A DNA stretch of 64,000 nucleotides from Cyanoderma ruficeps. Lineage: Eukaryota; Chordata; Aves; Passeriformes; Timaliidae. Made by a program: the position numbers and the translations under genes. Every line of letters begins with the position of its first letter. The first letter of the stretch is position 1. Of this stretch, positions 13,901 through 27,129 are shown in pieces. The notes under the pieces are model-generated. The model was not told the origin of the DNA and did not search any database. It worked only from the letters and a program-made list of their open reading frames with translations. The stretch lies in assembly GCA_008694505.1 (NCBI GenBank), contig VZDJ01004378.1:22823689-22887688 (forward strand), read 5' to 3'.

Positions 13901-14660
13901 AAGCCTGTGAAATAGTAGGCATAGTTTTATCTTTTATTACAGCCAGAATCTTTCAACTATCAGTTTGAACATTTTGTGGTGTCTTTCATTTTCCTTATAT
14001 GCAATAGAATGAACATCTCACAGACACTCACAGACCTTCCATCCCCACAAACAAAAGGTTATTCATAATTCATTTCATCAGATCGACTTCTTTTTTCTCC
14101 CCCTGAAGTTGTATTTATAAAATTATAATTGTAGAAAAGATAAAAATAAAAAAGAGAAGAAAAAGGGGCAATGTTAAAGATTCTGAAAGGGTAATTAGTT
14201 TAATTATGACAAATGTCTATTGCCCAATATTTTCCCCAAGTTCAAATGCAGATGAATATCCAAATAATTTAGAAAGTTTTTTTCCTGGATTATTTTGCTA
14301 ATCATGGCATCAATTAAATCAAAAGCCATGACACTAGAGTGTAATTTCATTTTTGTCATGACAGAAGATATGTGTATGTTAGTTTGACAAAACAATTGAA
14401 AATGATTAAGCTGACTAACCAAAGAATCAGTCTAATTCAAGATTTACCAATTCAAGCAAGTAGGACTTCGATTTTTTTGCCTTCAAAAGGCCAGCCCTCC
14501 AGAAACTTTCTACTAACTCAACTGCTTCAATTGATTTGGGATTAGAGAATCAAATTAAGATAGAAATTTATTTAAAACATTAATGATACAAGAATAATTA
14601 GAGTTGGTATTTCAGACAAAGGGAACATACTGTAGAACAGGACTTCAAAAAGGATATTAA
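7936..14660. other. AT-rich DNA, no supported gene
   Basis: There is nothing recognisable beyond the T15 tract. The longest open frame (120 codons, minus strand, 8603-8965) has no domain, no codon-usage signal I can see and no splice-site framing, so I treat it as chance. No CR1 or LTR signature was noticed. Confidence 0.65.
8060..8074. repeat. T15 homopolymer
   Basis: An uninterrupted run of fifteen T. On the minus strand it could be a poly(A) tail, but no AATAAA lies at a suitable distance upstream on that strand. It is more simply a mononucleotide tract. Confidence 0.85.
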
Positions 14661-14909
14661 AAACCAGCAAAGACGGGTCTATCTGAGAGGTCAAGAAATT
14701 TAGAGAAGTCAGACCCTGCAGAAAAAATTAAAAGCAAAACCTCCTTAAGTATTAAAACTGATGAAACAACAAGAAAATCTACAGTGAAACAGAGCACATT
14801 GCAGGAAATGGTGGAAAAAAATGATAATCTCTCAGTGCTCCTAAAAATAGATGAATACTTTGCAAAAGATTTGTATGGAAATGTCCATCATTACTACACA
14901 CAAAAATGA
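14661..14909 (+). other. Open frame with protein-like composition, possible coding relic
   Basis: An 82-codon frame without a start Met runs from an in-frame TAA just upstream to a TGA at 14907. It is rich in Lys, Glu, Ser and Thr and ends in a stretch with Asp-Glu-Tyr-Phe-Ala-Lys and His-His-Tyr-Tyr. Just after the stop, a shifted frame stays open for another 16 or so similar residues. This could be a decayed exon or retrocopy, but A-rich DNA readily yields Lys/Glu-rich frames by chance. I recognise no family. Confidence 0.15.
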
Positions 14910-17061
14910 AGAATTGAAAGCTACACGTAACAGTGAAAACTCAAGAAAATAGTGTGCTTGTGCTATTAAGGTTGAGTAATCTACATCACAAATTTTCCAA
15001 AAACTGTGAGAGAAATTTGCAATTATGGAATATCTGGAAATTTGATTCAGTCCATGTCTCAACATAAGAGTCTAGCTCTCTCACTCTAAAAGAGAAGCAA
15101 TGGGGAAATTTGGCTTAAAAAACCAGATTTCCCTGATCTCAATATGATACAATATTCCTTAATAATTAAAAAAAAATAGTAAGTAAATTGATATAAAAAT
15201 GCAAGTTTAATTTACAAAAACAAGCCACAGAAAACATTTTTCATTGAAGAAAAGGAGTACAGTAGAGGAATTGATAAGAAAACAATTTTCCAAATTAGGT
15301 TCCTGTTGTAGAATCTGGTCTTTTTAGCAAAGAACCAAAAACAAATCAGCAATTTACATCAGCAAAAGCTCATCAGCAGCTTTTACAAAACAAGTGCCAG
15401 TGGAAGGTTAAATAAGGATGGGAAACACCCAACACTTTTAAAATAATGCATATTTTTTGCTAGCTGAGGATGTCTGTGTTAGTACTCTAAATGAAAAAGA
15501 AAAAAGAATGGTGTGGATTTCAACTAAATATAACTTTGAGAAATGTAATAATAGAATTAGAATTTATTATTTTCCTTACGAGATAAATTGAATTTATCTA
15601 TCTAAAGAACTTTTAGCTTAAGAAAACACAGCTAAATTATGTATCTAATACAAAGAAACCTAACTTGTGACTACCATACTATAGACATTTCTGGTAGATT
15701 GGATGATCCCTTCTCATACTTCCATTTCACTCAGAAATTGAAAGACATCAGTTCTTCTCATGGAAGCATTCTTAGGTCAGCTTGTTGGTTTTGGTTTGTT
15801 TTTTTTTCCCTGGAAATGTCTCAAACCTACAATGAGTTTATTTTATTGTATTGTATTTCTTAAGTAAGGCATCAAGAGATAAGTTTTTAGGTCCCTTGCA
15901 TAGAAGGACAGTATTTTAAGTTTCTCTTTCTCCTGATTTAGACTTGATTTCTTTCACTTGCCATGCTAAGTGGAAACCATCAGACTGTTGGTTGTTGAAG
16001 ATAATTATACAACTCACTCTACGGATATTGGAATTGGACTGAAAAAGCAAGCAAACAAAATACAAAAATTTTTAATGTTGCCTCTACACAGGAGAGAAGA
16101 AAAAATTTTTAGGCTGGATTATTAGTCAGATCTTACTACAATCTTTTCTATCATTTGCTCTTGTTAAAGACTATAGTATGGATCATTTTCTACATTCCTC
16201 TTTTAGTATAAGCTTACGTCCTTCCTAAAAGATAGAATATGATGTTTAGTTTTTTTTCTTCACACAGCGTATTTTGAGCAGTATATCTAATAAAGACATA
16301 TCCTCTCCCAGTCATCTGGTCTATTTAGATAGTGGTAGTTCATTAAATTGATGCTGGGAAAACCTGTGCCTTTGGGACACTTTTCTATTCCTGGGCAGGG
16401 ATTTAGTGCCTGGTCACAATTTTTGTGTTAATTAAGATCCATTTCTAAGCCCAAATGAATTGTTAATAGAGAACTGCTTACTCAGTATGAGGAAGGAAAA
16501 CAGAAAGCAAATAAAGAAATAAAAAAGAATACTCTTGCATCAAAGCAAACTGTAAATATAAGAAAAGGATTTAAAGAGTTTTCTCATTGGATATCCTCAC
16601 CTTGATTAGAACTGCAGGTTTGGTTCAATAAAAAGAAGTAAGAAAATCATCTTGGATTAAGTATGCCTTGACAGAAATATTTGCCTTCCAGAATCCAGAT
16701 AAGTAAGTCTGAATGCTTAAAACCTGATCTCTTTTCCTTTCTCACAATAGAAACTTGGTACACTTGGATTAAAAAAAAATAACATACAACTATTTATTAG
16801 CATTTCAGGGGATGATATGAAATTAGTCTATCTGGACCTTTTGTTTGTTTCATTGTTAATGTTCTGTTAATATCTTCTGTCAAATATTTTTGTGATTAAC
16901 TTATAAGTGGAGAAGTTTGAAAAAAATATAATTGGGCTTTCACATATGATTTCAGAAAGTACAGAGACTTTCAACTACCATGAGAGCCCTGATTTGATGA
17001 AACAATTTCTGTCTAATGGCTTCTAGAGACAGATGTTACCACCAGGGGAAAAATAACAAGA
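14910..17061. other. AT-rich DNA, no supported gene
   Basis: Only short open frames (at most 74 codons) and no repeat family signature. T-rich and A-rich tracts occur throughout. Confidence 0.65.
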
Positions 17062-17150
17062 CTAATTTAACAAAAACAGTTCGTTATATCTATACTGTGG
17101 TGCAGCTGTCTTCAGGTCTTGGATCAGGACTTGTTTGTTCTTGAGCATCT

Positions 17151-17219
17151 GTGCTGAAGTGTTCAGCTTGAGCACAGAGCTTATTTCTCCCCTTGTGCTC
17201 AAGTGTTCAGCTTCAAGAT
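17151..17219. repeat. Two 25-bp near-identical direct repeats, 44 bp apart
   Basis: Copies at 17151-17175 and 17195-17219 share GTGCT(G/C)AAGTGTTCAGCTT and then diverge. They lie in a mixed-composition segment (about 17060-17360) that contains a 97-codon minus-strand frame with no recognisable domain. The duplication is visible directly; the origin of the segment is unknown. Confidence 0.75.
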
Positions 17220-17445
17220 TCAGTTGGATGCTCCTGCAGATCAGAGTCAAAGCATGATGGAACACAGAAGGAGGGAGTTTATGTTCAAGTGAAGGATTGA
17301 ACCTCCCAATCCAGAGTTCTGTACTGCGCTCAGGGACCAGACACACTGAAATCAATGCTCAGTAGTGTTTCTGAAGAAGTAGTTCCAGTCTGTCAGGCGT
17401 TCTCTCTTGCAGGAGGTCAGAAAGAAAAAAGGAGTAAAAAAAAAG

Positions 17446-17607
17446 NNNNNNNNNNNNNNNNNNNNNNNNNNNNNNNNNNNNNNNNNNNNNNNNNNNNNNN
17501 NNNNNNNNNNNNNNNNNNNNNNNNNNNNNNNNNNNNNNNNNNNNNNNNNNNNNNNNNNNNNNNNNNNNNNNNNNNNNNNNNNNNNNNNNNNNNNNNNNNN
17601 NNNNNNN
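17446..17607. other. Assembly gap (162 N)
   Basis: A run of N replaces the sequence. The left flank ends in an A-rich track (AAAAAAAAAG) and the right flank is pyrimidine-rich, so a low-complexity or retroposed segment may have defeated assembly. Open frames running through the N block are artefacts. Confidence 0.98.
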
Positions 17608-20600
17608 TTCTTTTCTTATTCATTCTTCCACAGTGAGCATTTTCTCTTGCAGAAAAGCTCTACTGATATTATTTACAGATTTTTACTCTTCGTCTTTTCA
17701 TCCTTTAATGACCTTGCAGTATTCTTTTAGGATCTCATTATCATGAATATCACCTTTTGTTTCTCTAATTCCCATTCTGATTATTTGTCTGAATATCCCC
17801 CTGTGTATGACATTCTGAGATTACCTCAATTCTATACATTGCAATTTTTAAATCAGCTGATGGCAATATTTCATTCACTGCACATGAACTATTCAGTATT
17901 GAATATAGTGATTTTTTTTAGCGCAACTTTATGCAGGGCATTAAGCAAATATATTTTCTCATCTGGAATAAAGCTAATATGATTACTAACATCTGTACTG
18001 GCTCAGGTGAGTGCCATAAATTTATTTAATTTTTTAATGAAGATGGGTCTCTTTTCTAAATATCACATCCGCCCAAGTCATGTCTGTGTAATCTTTTAAG
18101 CAGCTGTTAAGGTAATGAAAACCTGCTTTCTGTGCTGCCAGGTCTGCAGAGATGCTGTGGACAAATACTTTGGAAGTAGAAAAAAAAGTCATTCAAATTG
18201 CTGAAAAATCATATCTGTAGTGCAGTGAGAAGTTGAAACTTCACAGTATAACTGCTGAAACAGCATGTGTAAGAGGTTCAGGAAACACAGACAGGTGGAC
18301 TATTATATTCTTTTCTTCTATTGACTTGTAAAATCTTTCTTCTGATCCCTTTTCTCTGAAGTATCTCACTGATTAACAAATGAATGAGGTATCGAAAACC
18401 CATGGAAACCCATACTCTGTATGTACTTGTTTAATTTTTTTCCTCCCAAATCCGTGACCTATTTTATCAAAGAGCTGTGAATTTGTAGTCTTTGATATTT
18501 ATAGCTGTCTTATACAAAACTTAATTTCAGGCAACTCTGCTTCTTGAACAAGGGCATTTCATTTCAGCAGCTGGAACAGACTGCATTCTCTGCAATCAAA
18601 GATAACTTACCACAGCACCATATTCAAGTGTTTTATATTTGACAAGAGGAAACAAATGTGAACCATAGCTTTGGTGTATGTCATTCATTTCTGAATGCAA
18701 CAGAAAATTATTCTGTAGAAAATACAGACATTTTGCATCAAGAGAAGGAAATTATGAGAAAAACAGCAGAGAAGGAAAAGAAGAGAACAGTTCAACTTTC
18801 TAAGGATACATACTGAATTTTATAAATATTTAAAAATTATTTTTAGAGAACAAAATGGATGAAAAAACAGTCAACACACAAAACAGTCCTTGGGAAAAGA
18901 TGTCATCTTCCTTAAACTCTACAAAGCCCATATGGGCTTTATATATTAGTCTCATCTATCAAGAGAGCTTGTAAACTGCTGGGTGAAGTGGTTGTCACTT
19001 GTGCCTGCAGGTATACACAGAGGGAATTCCTAAAGCCAACAGTCTTCCCTCATCCCAGCTGGAGTTAAGTGTGACAGAAATGGACAGCTCAGGGGCTGGA
19101 TGAATCAATGAGTAAAGAGGCACTTTGGCTCATAAAGATCCAGCATACAGAGTAACTGGACACGGCCCCACCTTGGCTGTTGTGGTTCAGACAGGGAGCT
19201 GATATCACAGATGTGCCTCCAGGGCTGGGAGTGACCGTGTCACACTGGCACCACTGATAGTCAGCAAGGCTCCCTCTCATGCACCTGCATGTTAGAAACA
19301 TGTGTGAACTGCAAGGTTCACAGGCAATGCGGTCCGTTGCCTTGTCAGGCTGAATATAAAGTACACTATGACTAAAATCACCGAAGATCCTTTAAAAACA
19401 TAAATCTGCTGGGAATCTATTTTTCCACGTACGTTTAATAGAGATGATGTTTGTCTAAAAATACACGGATTATTTTACTCAGAAAGTCAAAAAAAAGTCT
19501 AAGGTTTTTCATCAGGTCAGAATTATGGTATTCTTATACCAATAATTCAGTTTTATACATTATCCTCCCTGCTGCTCAGTGACAAATATCATGTTCTGAA
19601 GCAGTTAAAATTGGTAACACTGCAAACTTTTGGCTTTAATTCACAAGTAAGCCACTGAGCCACACAGCCTAATCATTTGCAAGTTTCATGGCACTTATGT
19701 CTCATATTAAATGCAACTTGCTATGAGGAAGAGGCAGGAAAAGGGAGGTCATAACTGGTAGTTTCAGTGGAGTTTGTTTTAAATGTCTGTGGTGACTGTG
19801 ATAACACAAAGCATTGTTTCAGGTAACTGCTCAAAGAGATTAAATTTAGGTGGATGGAACATCCTTATCCCGCTGCAGAGCACTTAAATACATTTCTGTC
19901 AGAACATAATGATGGACAGGCTCACTGATGAACACAATTAGCTTTAAAATGGTTTTACATTGAAAAAAGGTTCAAAATTTTCAGCTGCTGGCCCAGTATT
20001 CTGTGAGGAGAAAATATTAGCACCTTCTGTCACCTCCTGTATAACTTTAAGCACAAGAACTTGGTATAAGCCCACAGCTGACAGCTTCTTTTGGATTCAA
20101 GGCTCTGTTTCCAAATCCAGACAGGATATAGCCTCTATAATGATATCCAATTAGTGGTTGCAGTTCTTCCATGTGTGGAATCTGAGGCAGGCTTGTTTGC
20201 ACTGTCCTGGAATGGTGTGTATTTGAAGTACGTACTGTGCTGGAACAGTTTTCTGCTTTTGGCTGTGGAGATTCTGCACTTGTTAGAACAGGAGGTATGT
20301 TGTAATTAGGAGTCCTCCCTTTTACCGAGTAGAAAAAAACGTATACATTAACATTCTAACCAAGAGACATTCTTGCTTTCAGTCCAAATCCAGAGCACAT
20401 GCATGTAAAGCATGACATCCCCTGCTCAGAATAATTCTCTTGAAACCTCATCAGGAATAATGTAAGGTACTTGAATATATTATACTTGGAGCTCCTTCAT
20501 CCTAAGATTATAGTAAAGAGCATGTAATACACGTGTAGATAGCCACTGGAGATAATCTATTCCACATTTGAGAGTTTTGTTATGTTTAGAAAGGCAAAGA

Positions 20601-23600
20601 TTTCAGGTCAAGACTGAGAAAAAAAAGTCCCAGGAATTTTTCTCCAGCTTGAAACAATTTAATGTCCCTGATTTTTAAAAGATGACAGCTTGAAAGGTGT
20701 ATCAGTATATATCCCATAAAAATGAGCACCTAAAGCCATTTGAAAAAAACTTGACATTTGTCCCTAGAGTGAAAAATTTTGTTTAACTCAGACAAGAATC
20801 TGAAAAAAACCCCATAAACTCTCAGGCTATAATGACTGTCTTAAGAAATATTTATTTGTTCAGATATTTCACAACCAGATCTGAGTATTAATGCCTCTGT
20901 TTTGTAAAATACCTTGGATGGTGTTTTAAAGATACAGCAACATTATAATCAACTTTGATATGTATAAATTATGTTCTAATGCTAGTATTTTAATTTAGCT
21001 CCCTATTTTCTCATAAAATGTGCCTTAATGCTGACTTTTTGTCTCACTTTCATGGGCTTTTGTTCATTTTCAAAAGGTAAAGAGTTGGAAAAGGGAAAAA
21101 TTCTAAGAAAAAAAAGCAAATAGGCAAACCTGTTCCTGAAATATTAACAATTATTAAAGATATTCTGAATGGACCTGGAAAAAAAGCCTTTAGTCTTAAT
21201 TAAATAATTACATAATTGAAACAACATTGCAGAAACTTGCTTAAATCTCTTTATAGCGTCTTCCCATTTAGAAAAATATAATATTTAATGTAATTTAATG
21301 TCTTGTACTCAAGTCTATCCTGCTAATTGTGAAGGTGTCACCCACAAGTAGAACCCCCTCTATGGTTCCTATTGCAAATACAATTTATCAAAGTAAATAC
21401 TAATATATACTTGTAGATCCTTATTAGAAGTGAATTAAGTTAAATTCCTTTTAAGTAACTTTAAAACTAAATAAGAATATGATGTAAATAGTTAATTGAC
21501 TTAACTTAGCCACTCTGAAATTCATTAATTTTTGTGACTAACTCTGTTAAAATAGTTGTCATGAAAAGTGTCAGGATGCAGCTAACACTGCTATTGTCAC
21601 TGATTGTTCATGATTTCAGTTATTACATGGAGAAAAATACAAATTTTTGTCAGGACAAATCTGTGCATTGGATAGCTCTGCAGTTATAAAACATATGGTA
21701 CACACGGAAAAGTGGATAAAGTGTATTTTGACTCTGAGGAATCTCATATATTCCTGAAAATTTAGTAATTTTATATTTATATATGTAGATATATATATTT
21801 AATTGAAGACCATTAAATATCATTGTATTCAGGTAATAGAATACATGCACATGGACACAGTGGTTTTTTCAGAGAACTGAGGCTGACATCAGTGCTGACA
21901 ACATGATGATTCCCCAGGAATGTGATTTATGAGCCTGTGGTACATGAATTCTTAGGGCAGTTGATTCAGCCATTGTCTGAAAAGATTTACTCCCACAGAA
22001 GGACAGGTGGCCTCTGAACTCCCATCCTTTAGCAGCTTGTGCTTGAAAAGGATATTTTTCAAGTGCACCTGCACATAAGCCCTAATTCAAAAGGCATGCT
22101 GAGCTGCTGCATTACTTGATAGATGCTGTTCATGTTTCCTCCTTTGTTCCTTTTGACTTAACAGGAGTTTGGTGCTGCAGATACGTTTTGCCGATTACTT
22201 TCTTCCTTCAAGAGGAAATGTCTTTCTACAATGACAAGACACAGAGCATATAATCATCACAGCAGCTCAACCTATACTAAAACAACAGGTAATACACCCA
22301 AGGAAACCACAGAAGGGATTGAATACTTTACTAAAACTATAGGAAACTGACACTTCCAACCACTAAACCAGATAAAGCTGAACATCATTTCCCCAACCAA
22401 TTCCAAAACCAGGGGAGTGCAGTGGATAAGGGAGAAGCACTTCTCCCAACCCCAGAGCTGATTGCCCCTGGAGAATACTCTAATGCCTGTGGTGTCCCTG
22501 GGCTATTCTCCTCTGTGACCAATTTAGTTCAGAGCTATAGAATCCATCTCTATCTGTGACATTAAAATGACACCTGAATATGAATGGAGCAAGTTCTTTT
22601 TCTAGCTGGAAAACATGCTGGGCATAACAACTATATTGCTAAGGAGCAAAACAAGGGAAAACACAGAATAGGGGAGACAAAATATGTAACGCCAGAACTT
22701 CTACTTTATGCTCCCTTTAGTGAATTCTTTCATTTACAGAACAGATGAAATTTCTGTTCAATGAACTAAATATGAAATGTCTGATATTATATATTCTTGC
22801 CTATCAAGCACAAAAAGTTCACAACAAACTCACATCTTTTTAAAACATATAGTAATGCAAATGGTATTATAGGGGATGGGACAGAAAGGGTGAATTAATG
22901 TCATCTTCATTTTCAAAACTAACACAAAAAAATCCATAAGAGACAATACAGTTTTTAAGCAGATTAGATCTTCCATGTAAACTTCTAAATATGTAAAGAG
23001 AAACAAATAAGCAACTGGCTTGATAGACATCTTTGGCTCACTTTCAGAAGAAAACATAATATAATCATGTATTGAGCCCTGCAAACCTGTGACAGACAGT
23101 ACAGAGAGCAGAACCAAGCTGTCTAGATTTCCCCCTATATAGATAATTTCTGTATTTTTTCTTCAATGACTTTATAGCTTTAAAAAAACCAGTGTTTCGA
23201 TTTGCTTTTTAAGTAGATGCTGTATACAGAGGTGAAAAAACCAACTATTCCAAACAGAGAGAAGGCCATTAATACATTTAACAAGATGAGGTTCTGTGAA
23301 AACTACTCAGTGTGTAGTGGTCAAAACCAAAATCCTTCTATTTGTCCTAATGTACTGCATATAGTAAACCAATGATGGCTATTTAATTGATGAAGACACA
23401 TATTGTACACTACTGAGGACTGACAAAAGGATCAGAAAGGATTTCATCTCGGACAATGAGTCCATGCCTACAATAGCAGGCACCAGGTGTGCCCAGGAGT
23501 GCTTACAGGTTCTCAGGTTAGCTGGCTGTGAGCAGCCCATTATGGTACTAAAAACTACCCTGGCCCTCATGACAGTGTGAGTGCATTCAGCTGCCTGCTG

Positions 23601-26600
23601 GGAATGACTTTTCCAATGTAGATGTATTTGGCAACTGCAGGGAGAATGGTGGCTGACGTGGGCCAGAAGCCTGCTAAGGATCATGCTATTAATTTAAAAC
23701 TACAGATGGTCATATTCCAGTGCTAGATGACGTTTCCAGTCACTATTTAATTTATTAGTACAAATGCAGCCTCTAGATCTCTACTCATAACCCACTACTC
23801 AATATCAGAGTTCTCCATGAGAGAATTCAGCTATACAGAAGTGATGCTGGGTTTCTAAAGCTATTTCAATAGAACAGTATATTTGTCTTGGAAAAGCAAA
23901 AGAATATGCAGATGTCAATCACTCAGAATCTAATTTTCAGTAACAAATATATGTGGGTATTCCACTGTATCTGCAAAGATTCTTATAGTTTTGTTTTCCC
24001 ATCTAATGTTTCTTTTCTAAAAAATCAAAATACTTTCTCCCCCCAAATATCCTTTCTACCCTAAAAGTAAACATCTCTGTAAAACTTGTATGTGAAATAT
24101 TGAATGAAGATACACACATACACTCCAGCCCATACACACACTTACATGTATAGTTATTCTCTAAATGAAAAGTATCTTTTACTACTGACAATAGGGGTGA
24201 GACGTTTTGCATTTTTGTGTTGGGTTAATTTTATTTATTTTTTTAAAGAAGCCTATAAAATTATATCAGAAAAATAAGGAAGAATGTATAAATATTCTTC
24301 ATATGAAAGTATTTTACTTTAAAATTACTGAAAGGTTTTCCTTTCTTCATTCTTAAAAGTAGTTAGATTCTTAATTTCTATCACAAATGCTGTTAACATC
24401 TTCAAATCCTGAATTTTTATGATGTTATTCTAGTTCATGTGAATAGTAATACTTGTGTTTGATTGAGTAATGGATTTAAGAACAATAAAATTAATGAAGT
24501 TTCAACTGCCCAAAGTTATAACAATGCTGTAGATCTTACTTGTGTATTTCAGTAGGCGAGAACAGGATAATTTGGATAATTAACAAAAATTTCTGGTTTT
24601 TTACCTACACAAATAATGTAAACCAGTGCTCGAGGTACATTAGTATTTGGAATGCTTTCTTAGCTATAAAATCAATTAGGTAATTCTGACTCTGTGATGT
24701 GTATTGCACTGGCTAATCAAATTAATTCATAATTCAATAAACACCATACAGAGTTTTCAACAGTTTAAAATTGTTTTGTGTGAGAAATTTTTCAAATTTT
24801 AACATATGGTGTTTTTCAAAATGTCTAAGCATGCAAGCTGAAATGTGATTGTATCATCCATATAAATTATATAGTGTGGTGTACTAATACTAAGCAATGA
24901 ATGATACGTTTTTCTGAGTGTATTAAAAATAACACTTTGTGGTTCTGATATGGTTCCTACATGTGGTTCCTACATGAAGTCAGTGAATAATTGTCACTGT
25001 GGCATTTTGAAAATTTTTTTCTGCTTTCTTTAACCTAAATTTAATTAAATGCAAGAAGCTATTTACTTCTTTTTCTTCAAACAGTTAAAATACTTTAAAA
25101 CAAAAACCCAACATAACTGTTTTTTGTCATTATTTACTGTTTTATTCTGGTTGTCATTATAGTTCAAATGTTAGAATTTTACACAATGGAAATACGTCAG
25201 AATAGAACAACAGAGGGTCAGAGAACCAAAGCACTATGTAAAATAAGCAAGCTTCAAGTTAAACATCTCTTGATAGTTAGCATAGAAGTTCTTAACCTTT
25301 GGAGTCTGAAATTATGACAGTTAACATTTTTTGGGGGGGGTCTTAATATATGTTTGGCAACAGAATGGCCTATTTTCATAGCATCCCTAGTGCAAAATAT
25401 ATGCCTGTGGTGTTTTTGGTCTGAATCCAGACTTCAGATTTCATGATTCAACTTTCAACGCCTCTCAATGTAATAAATCATAATAGGCAGTGAGGAATTT
25501 ACTTATAGTGCACGAAACCAAAACCCTAACCCATGGAGACACTGCCGGAATCTGAAGTTTCCACATCTGAGGAGCAAAACAAATATTTTTTAGATTGCAA
25601 ATTCATGTTAGCAAATGGTGTGTTAGTAACACTAAAACAAAAAAGCCTTGTTGTACAATGAAGTCCACTGAGCTCTTTTCACCATAGCTAAATTTTGGCA
25701 GGATAATATGAAACAGTGAAGATTCAATATGAAAAAGTCTAAAATGCAATATAAAAAAGTCTACTCAAAATCTCAAAATTTCTAAAAATGTGCACCACAA
25801 GACTGTTTTGGGAAACTAAAAAACTTTTTAAGGTTAGACTTTCTGAAGACATAATGTGGAAAAACATTGAAATGAAACTCCTTTCGTCATCAAAAATAAA
25901 GTGATTTTTTTTTTCCTCTCAAAAATGTTGGTTCAAAAGGGGGTAAAATTAAGACAAGAAAAGAGATTTTTGTTGCAGAAGATGAGAATCCATACAAAGG
26001 ATGCAATTTATGGTGTCTTCTGTCCTAGTTCAGTGTGTGGAGTGCTGTAAGCAAAAAAAGTAACTTTTGCTATTTTGACAGCACAAATCATCTGGGAGAC
26101 TGATGGGGACAAGTTGCCTTGAAAATTGTCTTTTTTTTTTTCGGTGTTAAATACTTACTCATCAGAAGACATTTTCAACAGCAGTGAAGGAAGGAAAATG
26201 GTATGTACAGGGTCACAGGACAAGAGATGCTAGGTGGGGGTTCATGATACAGATGCAAACTAATAAATATTTTAGTTAGAATGTTTTTTTGGAGTGATGT
26301 CTAAAAGATACAGAAGGACCAGGAAGTGGTAACTTAGCATTTAGTATTTAGAGATAAACTTCTTTCAGGCCATAAACCAGTAGTTTATTGGTACTAATGT
26401 GAATCTAAACAGATGGAGAATAAATTACAAATAATTTTAATTTTATGGCTTTCTGACTAAGTGATACTTAGTTGTAGCAAGCATAAAGATGTGAAAACAA
26501 TTATTAAATGGAAACTGAATTACATAAATTAGCAATTATTTATATAGCTATAAATTATGTAGTTTACAAGGTAGAAAAGGAGAACATTTCACCCACAATA

Positions 26601-26939
26601 AAAGGCAAACCAAACAAAAATAATTACACAGTATTCAGCAGACAAACCTCTCTATTTAAATCTTGCTTTGAAAAGACATTTGGAAAACATTTTGACAGTA
26701 ACATATTGTTTATTCTTACTCATAATCATACTTCTCATTTATGTAAGACAGTAGCATCAGATATGCCTGGGTTGGGATGACACCTACAAGGGGAAAGAAA
26801 GACATTTGCAATTGAAAGCTATTCCCAGGGATGGGTATTTTCATAAAGAACTTCCTTCAAAAAACGAAGTAAGGCGGCACATTTGCTCCTTCTGTACCTT
26901 ACCTTCCATGTAGCTGCAAGCTGGAAAATGACAAAGCTG
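17608..26939. other. Long repeat-poor AT-rich stretch, no supported gene
   Basis: No CR1 or LTR hallmarks were seen over more than 9 kb. Slightly GC-richer islands occur near 19.0-19.35 kb and 23.38-23.7 kb, the latter with a 101-codon minus-strand frame lacking any recognisable domain. An 18-bp perfect palindrome lies at 18923-18940. A TA-rich microsatellite is near 21770-21800. Clusters of homeodomain-type TAATTA and ATTA words occur around 24.56-24.76 kb. Confidence 0.6.
18923..18940. repeat. 18-bp perfect palindrome
   Basis: AAAGCCCATATGGGCTTT equals its own reverse complement. There is no spacer, so a stable hairpin transcript is unlikely. The flanking bases do not extend the symmetry. 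Confidence 0.9.
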
Positions 26940-27051
26940 TCAGGTGAAAGTACCACACATTTGCTCTTCCTCTTCTAATAAAATTCTTTCCCAAATAACT
27001 CCCTCACCCTCAATAAACCCTTTCTATGTGAGATCAAAAAAAAAAAAAAAA
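26940..27051 (+). pseudogene. Poly(A)-tailed segment, possible retroposed transcript end
   Basis: An AATAAA hexamer at 27012-27017 is followed 18 nt later by an uninterrupted A16 run at 27036-27051, the spacing of a genuine mRNA cleavage site and tail. A second AATAAA-like word lies at about 26978. This geometry suggests the 3' end of a reverse-transcribed RNA inserted on the plus strand. The upstream sequence does not resemble a gene I know, and I found no target duplication. It could equally be the end of an unrecognised retroelement. The LTR to the right starts within about 100 bp. Confidence 0.35.
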
Positions 27052-27129
27052 TCTCTGAAAGGACCCAGCTGGAAACCTGAGATAAGCAGAAGGTGGTTCT
27101 ATTGTCCAAGTGTTATCTCAAACCTAGGG

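Noticed and set aside
17355..17730. Open frames of 93 and 107 codons
   Set aside because: They run through the N gap, so most of the residues are unknown.
23379..23684. 101-codon minus-strand frame in a GC-richer island
   Set aside because: The Cys/His/Ser-rich translation matches no domain I know. It may be an old repeat, but there is not enough to call it.
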